A stretch of 64,000 nucleotides of DNA from Pararge aegeria. Taxonomy: Eukaryota > Arthropoda > Insecta > Lepidoptera > Nymphalidae. Every line of letters starts with the position of its first letter. Position 1 is the stretch's first letter. The DNA lies in the NCBI RefSeq assembly GCF_905163445.1, contig NC_053202.1:1364001-1428000 (forward strand), in the 5' to 3' direction. The notes under the pieces were generated by a model that searched no databases, was not told the DNA's origin, and worked only from the letters and a program-made list of their open reading frames with translations. The position numbers were made by a program, and so were the translations under genes. Shown piece by piece: positions 55,575 through 64,000 of the stretch.

Positions 55575-56805
55575 TTTATACTATATCATGGAACCCTTTT
55601 AAAGAAGGTCAACTAGATTCAATAGAATTTGAGTAGATCAATTTGAATTTTGAGATGTACTTGTTTGACGAATCAACATTGTTGTATGTTAACATTGTTG
55701 TCAATTAGTTTCGGTAGTTTGATTACTTTGTCGTTTTATTTGGTGACCGTAGTTTATGGTGTTTGTTCAAACGTCGGTTGTTTAGTTTGCACCTACACTC
55801 AAATGTTACATTGTATTACCACTTTGTATTTTAACTATACATCATTTTATTATTCCAAAACTTTTGGAACGAAGTACCTTATCGCGCGTTACACGCTCTG
55901 AAGGCTCTCGATTCTGTATCTCAGTTGACACCAAATTTAGGTAGCCACTGTAGAAAGTTGCCACTTAATAACCTGTTAAATCTATAATTTGCATTTTATA
56001 AGGAACAGTTTCCAACTGAGTTCATTTCATATCGGCTGGCAGGTACTAATAAGTAATGATTGATAATTTAGGGTTATTTGACGGCAACTTTTCACAGCTA
56101 GCTACATTGGTTGTCAATTGAGATAGAGAATCGGTCTGCTGTAGCCAAAGTAAAACGTTTATATGCTCGCAATCGATGAGTCGTTTTCGAGTATGGAAAT
56201 ACGTAGGCATCAGAGTAATATGGATCTTATTTCTTTATAAATTAAGCTTCAATTTGGCTACAATTCTTTAGCTCGGGCTTTTGCCAAAACGTTTGAAAAT
56301 CAGAACTACAGGATTTGCGACTAAAAGGACGATATAGAGTTTGATATTCGAAAACCACTCCTCGATAATAAGACTTATTTTCGCCTTTTATTATTTTATC
56401 ATAATATTCCTTCTGTCAGAGCAAAATGAGATTTTACTTGTTAAATGAACCAATATAGTTAATTTGTAGTCAATTGTGCTATAGGCGACGCGTCAAAGAG
56501 CTGATAAAAAAATTACTTTTTGAGGTAATTCAGCTGAAAACTCTGTAACACCCGCTCTAATACTTTCTACCAAACTCGTGTTAACTGAATTCAGTTAGTA
56601 CTCATGTATGATTTTGGCTTTTCATGCATTTTCAAATCAACTATTCATACGAAAATACGTTTTATTAGTGCTGTAACTTTATTTTTATTTAGTTTGCGCT
56701 TGATTGCGATATATGCTAATATAATCAACGTTACTAATATTAGTCAATTATGAGTCCCTTGATGAAAAGGGAATGGGATAATAAGTTTATTATTAGCATA
56801 ATATG
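55575..56805. other. Intergenic stretch
   Basis: Moderately AT-rich, no repeats recognised. The 83-codon plus frame 55650-55901 has no domain. It is the longest stretch in the right half without obvious mobile DNA. Confidence 0.4.
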
Positions 56806-56809
56806 ATTC

Positions 56810-57150
56810 CTAAGGTGATTTTGGACCTGCCAATGCACAAGTTTAAAGAATTTGTTAAAACACATTTATTACAGCGAGGTTACTATACAATTGATGAATT
56901 TTTTAATGACAAGGTTGCTTGGAAGCATCCAGCTCCGCTTTCAGCTCTCACAAGATAGAAAAATAAATGTTAAAATGCAAAATGTAAATTGTTGATGTTG
57001 GAAAAGAGCAACTGCTGTTTCTTGCCGGCTTCTTCTCGGTAGAATCTGCCTTCCGAACCGGTGGTAGAATCACTACCAACAGACAGACTTGACGTTTCAA
57101 AAGTGCTTATATTAGGCCTACTTGAAATAAATGAATTTTGAATTTTGAAT
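56810..57150 (+). mobile_element. LINE family B, 5'-truncated
   Basis: ATATGATTCCTAAGGTGATT, TGCCAATGCACAAGTTTAAA, GCGAGGTTACTATACAATTG, CTTGGAAGCATCCAGCTCCG, TAGGCCTACTTGAAATAAAT. The coding end reads ILDLPMHKFK-like with GYYTIDEFFNDKVAWKHP. Confidence 0.8.
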
Positions 57151-57189
57151 TTTAAATTATTTTATTTTTCATCATATCAAACCATTACC

Positions 57190-57655
57190 AACGGCCATTG
57201 GCGCAGTGGGCAGCGACCCCGCTTTCTGAGTCCAAGGCCGTGGGTTTTATTCCCACAACTGGAAAATGTTAGTGTGATGCACATGAATGTTTTTCAGTGT
57301 CTGGGTGTTTATATGTATATTATAATGTTTAATATATTTATAAATTCAATTCAAAGACAAATTCAAAAATTCAAAAATGTTTTATTCATGTAGACTTTAT
57401 CACAGGCACGTATGCATCGTTCATACATTTAACATGTTACACTAATGTTAGTGATGGTGATAACTGCATTCGTTTACTTAAAACTAAAGCTAGTAGGGTT
57501 CCAAACGCACCCTGGTCTAAGAAGAGCTATAATATATTCATAATAATATTCATCAGTCATCTTAGTACCCATAACACAAGCTACGCTTACTTTAGGGCTA
57601 GATGGAGATGTGTGTATTGTCGTAGTATATTTTATTATTATTTATTTATTATTAT
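57190..57655 (+). mobile_element. SINE family 1 interrupted by a LINE C tail
   Basis: Head ACGGCCATTGGCGCAGTGGG, GTGGGTTTTATTCCCACAAC, broken after TATATGTATATTATAATG. An inverted LINE C end (57358-57533) follows, then ATTCATCAGTCATCTTAGTA to GTCGTAGTATATTTTATTAT. Confidence 0.75.
57358..57533 (-). mobile_element. LINE family C 3' end nested in SINE 1
   Basis: AAATTCAAAAATTCAAAAAT, CATGTAGACTTTATCACAGG, GTTAGTGATGGTGATAACTG and CACCCTGGTCTAAGAAGAG. Confidence 0.75.
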
Positions 57656-58000
57656 CGGCCCACTACAGGGTTCGGGTTTCCTCCCACAATGAAAACTGGT
57701 TAAGGCCGTAGTCCACCACCCTGGCCCAGTGCGGATTGGTGGACTCCACAAACCTTTGAGAATATTATGGAGAACTCTCAGGAGTCAGTTGCAGGCAGGT
57801 TTCGTGCGTGCCAGAATCCAACTCTCGGTCCTCCGAAAAAGAAGCGGAAGCTAAGTATACTCACTAGGCTCAGATTCAGGTGGCATTTTTTCCGACTTAG
57901 TCAACCCAATATCGGACCGCTACAGGGCACGGGTCTCCTCATACAATGAGGAGGGTTTAGGCCGTAGTCCACCACGCTGGCCCAGTGCGGATCGGTAGGC
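57655..58000 (-). mobile_element. SINE family 2 pieces, minus strand
   Basis: CGGCCCACTACAGGGTTCGG with GTAGTCCACCACCCTGGCCC (57657-57780), then a repeat of the same tail at 57908-57995. Between them (57780-57905) is a segment found inverted at 59360-59500. Confidence 0.7.
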
Positions 58001-58860
58001 CTCACAATCGACTTGTTTCTAGTCCGAGCTCGGGTAGGAGTCCACCGTTGCGATGCCTGAGTCGGGGCTATCAACTACCATTATTTCAATAAGAGATATT
58101 GGTACCATAAAGACTTCTCCCCGTACTAAGAGGAAGGAGTGATACATAGTGAATCCACTATGCCTGATGGACTGAATGATGAGGTGAAGGAGACATGATG
58201 TGGATAATGGGATCTAGCCATTTAAGGAAATCGAGTCTTGTGAACTCGTTACTTCCGACGCTCTAAAAGTCTTGAGTTATTATAGAACACCAAGGTTGGG
58301 GGTCTTACCCTCTGGATGATCATGTGCCAGTATTATTTAAGAAACCTTACGGAGAGATCTTAAATAGGACCCAGTTGGTTTAGTTATAATGCCCTGCAAA
58401 TTGTTGCCATTCGTTTCCATTTTCTATCAGGTGAACCATCTGCTTGGACGGGAGTATCTTGGAAATGCATTATTTCTGTGTATTTTTGTAGTGGTTTTAA
58501 AAATAATACAGACAGTTGAACAAAGTCGCACCACAGATATGACATTTTTATTATATACGTACGGCACCCTAAAAAACTATGATTTGATTAAAAATCAGTG
58601 TTAAAAATCGACTCTACATAGTTGTTTTTCTTAAATATTTGAAAGTAGCGCAGATAACGTTCCGAGTTCACATCGGAACTTTTTTCCTTTTGCGTTTGAA
58701 GCCTAAAGTGAAAAAAGAAGTCCATAGAGCCGCCTTTGCAACCGACAATCGAATGTTGGTGCAATTTTATCTATTTTATCTTTTATTTATCTTTCTTCTT
58801 TTCTTTGTCGTTTTATGTTATTTTTTACTTCACATTCATGTTATGTAATCTTCATCTTCA
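58001..58860. other. Intergenic stretch, unrecognised
   Basis: The part 58000-58380 is of balanced composition (GTCCGAGCTCGGGTAGGAGT, CACCAAGGTTGGGGGTCTTA) and could be an old transposon. No frame or ends were recognised. Confidence 0.35.
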
Positions 58861-58864
58861 TCAA

Positions 58865-59135
58865 TCGTTGATAGCTTAGGTTCGGACTTCGCCTTCACTG
58901 TTGGGGGGCCGAGTTGAAATCCCACAACTAACTTTTCTCAGTTACGTGCGTTTTAAGTAATTAAAATAACACTAGCTTCAACGGTGAAGGAAAACATCGT
59001 CAGGAGACCTGCATGCCTGAGAGTTCTCCATAATGATCTTAAAGGCGTCTGGAATCCACCAATCCGCACTGGGCCAGCGTGGTGGTTTAAGCCCCTCTCA
59101 CTGTGGGATGACCCGTGCCCTGATGATGATGATGA
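58865..59135 (+). mobile_element. SINE family 2, near full length
   Basis: GTTGATAGCTTAGGTTCGGA, GCCGAGTTGAAATCCCACAA, AGTTACGTGCGTTTTAAGTA, AACATCGTCAGGAGACCTGC and GATGATGATGATGAC. Confidence 0.75.
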
Positions 59136-59224
59136 CTCATCATATTCCTTAGATAATTTAAAGGCTTGCTCTATTTTTATTAATTTCTTTGCTTAAGGCA
59201 ACTAGAACCTTAAAAAAAAAATAT

Positions 59225-59520
59225 TGATGCTATTTAAGGATATGGTAATAATGTTCTTAAAGGCGTCTGGAGTTCACTGGACCATCATGGTGGACTACGG
59301 CCTAAACCCTGCTCATTGTACGAGATCCGTGACCTGTAATGTTGGCCGATAATGAGTTGATTTGTAAGTCGGAAAAAAATACCTTGTGAGTATACTTAGC
59401 TTCGGCTTCTTTTCAGGGGGCCGAGAGATTGATTCTGGCACGCACGACTCGTTAGGAAACCTGCATGCAATTGACTCCTGGGAGTTCTCCATAATGTTCT
59501 CAAAGGTGTGTGAAGTCACT
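59225..59520. mobile_element. SINE family 2 fragments in both orientations
   Basis: 59240-59355 is a plus-strand tail (GTTCTTAAAGGCGTCTGGAG, ATGGTGGACTACGGCC). 59360-59500 is the inverse of 57760-57905, including AAGTATACTC and CTTCTTTT-type stretches. Confidence 0.6.
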
Positions 59521-59606
59521 TATCCAAAGGGTCCGCAAGTAACGGGTTCATGATGATAGTGATATATATATATAAATAAATAAATATACTATGAAAATAC
59601 ACACAT

Positions 59607-59730
59607 CAAAAGTCAAAAGTCAAAAAGTCAAAAATATCTTTATTCAAGTATAGTTGGCACTTCTGATGCGCACATAAGAAATACACGGTAGTGAGATAAT
59701 GGCGATAACCACATTCGTAAACTTATAACT
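59607..59730 (-). mobile_element. LINE family A 3' tail
   Basis: AAAAGTCAAAAGTCAAAAAG, TCAAAAATATCTTTATTCAA and GGCGATAACCACATTCGTAA. Confidence 0.75.
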
Positions 59731-59762
59731 AACTCTTTCACGCATAAGCGTGAAAGAGTTAG
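59729..59762. repeat. Perfect 15-bp inverted repeat
   Basis: CTAACTCTTTCACGC (59729-59743) and GCGTGAAAGAGTTAG (59748-59762) with an ATAA loop, at the junction of the LINE A tail and Helitron-like sequence (GTTTATAATATTAGTAGGG). Confidence 0.85.
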
Positions 59763-59814
59763 AAAATTTCATACATCGCAAAAGTTTACGTTTATAATAT
59801 TAGTAGGGTTTTTA

Positions 59815-60145
59815 ATTTTTTTTTATTTCACAACAAGTCCCTTGACGGGAGTCTCACCGGATGGTAATCGATGATGCAGTCTAAAATGGTAGCGGGCTAA
59901 ACTGTTAGGGCGTATGGCGTGTCGTAGTATATTTGATTGGTTTTGACGCGACATCGTACCGGAACGCTAAATAGTTAACGGCAAGTCTTTGTCGGTAGGG
60001 TGATAATTCGCCACGGCCGAAGCCTCCCACTATACTAGACTAGAAGATATTTAGAAATTATAAAATTCAAAATTACCTTGCCGGGAATCGAACCCTGGAC
60101 TTCGTTAACTACAGTCGACCATGCTTACTACCAAAGAGGCAGTGA
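59815..60145 (-). mobile_element. tRNA-related SINE, family 3, full length
   Basis: Plus: AACAAGTCCCTTGACGGGAG, GATGATGCAGTCTAAAATGG, ACATCGTACCGGAACGCTAA, TTGCCGGGAATCGAACCCTG (B box reversed) and CTACCAAAGAGGC (A-box region). Confidence 0.75.
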
Positions 60146-60204
60146 AATAGGAAAATAAATATTTGCTTAGTAAAACGTTTATGTGAAAGATCATCTTAAC
60201 CAAC

Positions 60205-60375
60205 CCATTACTGTCCCACTACAGGGCACGGGTCTCCACCCGAAATGAGAAGGGTTTTAGTCAACCACGCTGGCCCAAAGCGGATTGGTGGGCTTCATAC
60301 CCCTTTGAGAATGAAACAGAGAACTCTCAGGCATGCAGTTTTGCCTCACAATGTTTTACTTCACCTAAATGTTTT
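60205..60375 (-). mobile_element. SINE family 2, 3' half
   Basis: AACCCATTACTGTCCCACTA, CAGGGCACGGGTCTCCACCC, GAACTCTCAGGCATGCAGTT and TCACAATGTTTTACTTCACC. Confidence 0.75.
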
Positions 60376-60739
60376 ATTGCTTGAATGTTTGACGTATATA
60401 AAATTTAAAAAAAAAGTCAAGTCGATGTGTGCTAAGTTTTCGCGCCTCAGGGTGGTCCACGCAGGCGCCATTTCCCGACATTTTACCCTTCGCGCTGGGA
60501 TACCATATACAATATATTTCCTCTCAAGTGGGGAGAAAAGAAGTTTTACTTGAAATTGATAAGTGAAATTCATAAACATATTAAATTTTATTAATACCTG
60601 TTACGTCACTTTTAATAAGTGTGTTAGTACGCGTTTTTGGTTTTTATTGAAATCACGACGAGTAGATTACCGACTTTTTCAGGGCGCAGCTAGTAGAAAT
60701 CTAATTTCGAGGAAGTTTGCTATGAGTAACTATAGCTAT

Positions 60740-60879
60740 CAGTGGCGTGCACTGAGTTATTTACCAGTGTATGTATCAGGAAGATTGCATCAAATGCCAA
60801 AAATTCTCCTCATATACGAGTTATATATCAATATTAGTTTAGGCAGTGCTTTTGTGCATGTATGAAGTGCACACCACTG
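60740..60879 (+). mobile_element. hAT-like MITE, 140 bp
   Basis: Starts CAGTGGCGTGCAC, ends GTGCACACCACTG. The flanks ATAGCTAT (60732-60739) and ATAACTAT (60880-60887) are an 8-bp duplication with one change. The interior resembles 19744-19876 (TATGAAGTGCAC, GGCAGTGCTTTTGTGCATGT). Confidence 0.85.
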
Positions 60880-60889
60880 ATAACTATAA

Positions 60890-62295
60890 TTATAACATGT
60901 CGATGTGAAATTATATTTTTTACCATGGTTTTTTCCCAAGTAAATAGTAGCATATGTGTTAATTCAAGATATATTGACTCTCCACTCAAAATTTGAGCCA
61001 AACCCGTGCAGTAGTTTTGGCGTGAAAGAGTGACAAACACCCACATATCCATAAATCCTAACAATGTCCCGATTATTATATAAGTTAGTTTTTTTTAAAC
61101 GATACATCAATATAATACTGTTATTTGGAATAGTATTTCAACTTTTCAATTAATATATCTTTACTTTATTGTTTCTGTTAAACCTATTGTATAAAATAAT
61201 TATTATAAACACTAAATAAACTAAATACTATTAAGTTATAGATAATAGGTCAACAATAGAATTTATTACTGTTTTTACATGTTTGCAAAACGATCACATG
61301 ATAAATCTATGTATCCGAATTTCTTTATTGCTTCTTTCGATACAGTAACTTAAAAAAAAACAGCTATAGTTTTATAAAAAAATATGTGTGTGTGTGTGTG
61401 TGTGTGCATTATGGGTAACATTTTTAAACTACTTTACTATTTTTTGCATTTTTGCATAGGGTTAAGAAAGACACAGGAATTAATTTGTAGGAATACGTTG
61501 TTAATACATAAATCGATAAAACCAACTGAAGTATTTAGTTACGTATATATTTACTTCTGTGTTACAGTATCGTGTGTAACTTCTATGATGTTAAATATGG
61601 AAGCTATGTCAGTAATCATATAATATTATAGAGTTCTAGTTGAGTTTATTATTATTCACCCAACTTTTCGTCGTCGAGGTTTTAATTAATTATTTTGAAA
61701 ATTTAAACTGAACGGAAAAAAAAACTATTAAACGATCACGATCTGATAACGCCTTCTAAAAGTAATTGCCTAATTCGTGAATTTAGTCTTCGAAATCAGT
61801 AATATTACAATCAGTAACCATTAAGCTAACCCTATTATATCAGGAATCACCTATTTTCTTCAGCTGGGTAAAATGATAGGCAAGTAATAGGTTGTTCTCG
61901 TAAAAACACAAAAGCAACGTTGCACTTATGACGTTTATAAAACAATAAATTCTACCATTCGAAATTAAAAAGAAACTAGGCCAGGAAAACGATTCACTGC
62001 ATTACTTATTTCAAAATCTTTGATAACGTTGCGAATCATTAATAATTTTAGAGCAAACAAACGTAAATCAATTGCACAGCCATTAATATTAAAACCATAA
62101 CAATTAAATTGCAACGCCGCACTAATAATAAGCTATGTTTTGCAATCGCGTTCTATTTCCAGAGTCTAATAACATATATGCAAGCAATTAGCAGCATGCA
62201 TGCATACAAATAAGCTCAACCCGAGCTGCTATTAAGTAAAAAAGTTTCTATTTTTGAATAGCGAAAGCCTTCTGACCTATTTTTAAGATTACGGG
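60890..62295. other. Intergenic stretch, AT-rich
   Basis: Starts with a Helitron-like scrap (CAAACCCGTGCAGTAGTTTT, GGCGTGAAAGAGTGACAAAC at 61000-61045) and holds a (TG)n run at 61386-61406. Otherwise nothing recognised. Confidence 0.4.
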
Positions 62296-62319
62296 TAACT
62301 TTACGTGACGTCAATGAAA

Positions 62320-62617
62320 CATCGTCGCACTTTTTGTTCGTGTCCAAAATTGAATTTTTGTTTTCGTCGTTCGGAATTCGTATTATTCTGGCGCAACTCG
62401 GGATATCTTCCTTCCAGGATGGTATCCCCGTCTTCCCGAATGGTCAGTATTTTTCGCGCCGCCGAACCGAGCGCACGGCGCCACGGAATGCTCCCGGGTT
62501 CTCGTCAAAGAGAATAAATTAAAACACATAAAATGTGCCGTTTAGTGTCCCAGTTTGTGTTCTTTAGTTGTGCTAATGTGTTGTTTGTGTTATTCACCCG
62601 CTAAAGTGTGCCCACGT
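62320..62617 (+). promoter_or_regulatory. Candidate promoter and 5' exon of a plus-strand gene
   Basis: CpG-rich stretch (GTCGTTCGG, TTTTCGCGCCGCCGAACCGA, GCGCACGGCGCCACGG) in AT-rich surroundings. It is followed by a GT-rich noncoding segment typical of insect leaders (CCAGTTTGTGTTCTTTAGTT) that ends in CCCAC|GTAAGTAAAT, a near-perfect donor at 62615. No coding exon was recognised downstream within the window. Confidence 0.35.
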
Positions 62618-64000
62618 AAGTAAATATATGCAGCGTAACTATTTTCAGGTTTTCAGGCGTGCTTTAACGTGCCATAGAGTCGAATATCGGATTGTAGATT
62701 GCTCAATGGAATCCGAGGTATCAGAGATATTTCTTAGTAGAATATCATCTCAAATTGAAAGCCTTATTGTGCTGGTATTCTATGAGAGCGGTATTTTATT
62801 ATTGTTCTCAAGTAGAGTGGATTTATAAACTCATTGTTTGTCAAAAATATTTTGTTCCGTTGTAGAGTTCGCGGAGTAAGAATACGCTCGTATTACAATA
62901 AATTGGATATTTTACATTATTATTGAATTAAAAGTATATAAAATAATTAAGATTTATGTGTTCTTTATTCTAAATAAACGACATAAGCAAATTTAAGGAT
63001 TATTGTGAAATATAAATGCAAAACACTCTAAAATATTTTTAAATTACAAATTTGTTATATAATTCGAATAAGAAACTATTATTGTATATCCATTCACAAA
63101 CATACATAAACATTAACATACTAAAAATTAGCTTTTCCGAATAAAAATATCTCACCGAACTCTACCATACTGGGGCATTGTTCCCAAAACTCTAACCTTT
63201 TTCTTCGGATGGTTAAATTATTTTTTTCGCTAAAATCGTTGCCAGCTTTCCAAATTTTAAAAAGCCGTAGAACCGCACTATCTTTTGAAATTTGTTGAGA
63301 AAATAGACCTTTAATTTGATTGGGTACTTTACAATACGTCGTTGCGGAATTCTAACAAGATGAGTGAATCACTTTTTTGTTAAATTCTATTAGATAATAT
63401 TGATGTTTAAATAAAAAAAAATTATAAAATAAAATGCTCTTTCGTCTTTTACCAATATTATTCATGTACACTATTAAATTAATAAAACTTTACGTCATAG
63501 TTATTACATTTTTATCCTCTACAGAAACTATGTTTAATAATATATTCATGAAACGTGAAAAAGTTACAATAATTAATACGAGACCTTTATGAATTAATAA
63601 CTCAGTAATATAACAATTTTATGTTTTTTACAATTTGATACGTATTGGGCTGCACCCTAATGTGTAAATTTTATCACATTGTTAATAACAATGACAAGAG
63701 ATTAAGGATTTTATGAAAGATTTATGGTGGATATTTATTACGAGTTTTCTTAAGTAATAACCCATTAGGAATTATAACAATTCTTCTTAGTATTTATTAT
63801 TCGTTTTAACATTTTATTTAGCCAATAATTTTTAAATATATTAAATCATAAACATTACAAAACTTTGATACCTATTTACTGGAACTTGTAAGTTTTATCC
63901 CCTGGAAGGTTTTATTTGTAACTTGGGGTGTTAACTCGATAACAATGAACAGTGATTTACGTTTTTGTAATGCAAGATTAAATAAATATGAAACACAATA
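62618..64000. other. AT-rich end of window
   Basis: No coding frame or repeat recognised. If the donor near 62615 is real, this is first-intron sequence. Confidence 0.35.

Noticed and set aside
57767..57949. Frame with PPKKKRKLS, resembling a nuclear localisation signal
   Set aside because: It comes from repeat sequence that recurs inverted at 59313-59519, with no sign of a gene; chance resemblance.
1..64000. CRISPR arrays, operons, bacterial insertion sequences, organellar or viral genes
   Set aside because: Nothing of the kind was seen; gene structure, introns and repeats are those of an insect nuclear genome.

Overview
The window is nuclear DNA of a butterfly or moth. It is AT-rich and packed with short retroelements of lepidopteran type: tRNA-related SINEs, 5'-truncated Jockey/CR1-like and RTE-like LINE tails, small Helitrons ending in CTAG, and hAT-like MITEs. 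No rRNA, intact tRNA, CRISPR, prokaryotic or organellar sequence was seen. A nymphalid butterfly is plausible, but the species cannot be fixed from this sequence alone.

One host gene can be assembled, on the minus strand from 43790 down to 16607. Twelve small exons, all with AG/GT borders and compatible phases, give a 567-residue coiled-coil protein. I assign it to the ODAD1/CCDC63 outer dynein arm docking family, so it is probably a sperm-flagellum or cilium protein. Exons 1-9 cluster in 8.5 kb (43790-35337). A 13.4-kb intron 9 follows, then exons 10 (21939-21807), 11 (20313-20183) and 12 (16802-16607, with the stop). No open reading frame track shows it as a gene, because the exons are 98-196 bases long.

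Layout. 1-16600 is intergenic: a tandem repeat, a LINE tail, a complete 999-bp Helitron (3345-4343), a CpG-rich segment with a TATA box and a splice donor (7439-7573), RTE remnants and a 12-bp ATCGAT-type satellite (13788-13992). 16600-43800 is the ODAD1-like gene with introns full of mobile DNA: nested Helitron-in-LINE, hAT MITEs inside a SINE, two related Helitrons, related GTCTT-type minisatellites in introns 3 and 5, a duplicated GC-rich segment, and a 249-bp element carrying a hammerhead-ribozyme-like core. 43800-64000 is intergenic again: SINEs, LINE tails, a second hammerhead-like copy (55427-55573), inverted repeats, and a CpG-rich segment with a splice donor near 62320-62617 that may be the first exon of a plus-strand gene leaving the window.

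The most notable observation is the hammerhead-like element. One copy lies between 14-bp direct repeats with the catalytic core in place; a second copy is 5'-truncated almost exactly at the ribozyme. The complete splice model of the docking-complex gene and the duplicated GC-rich intronic segment come next.
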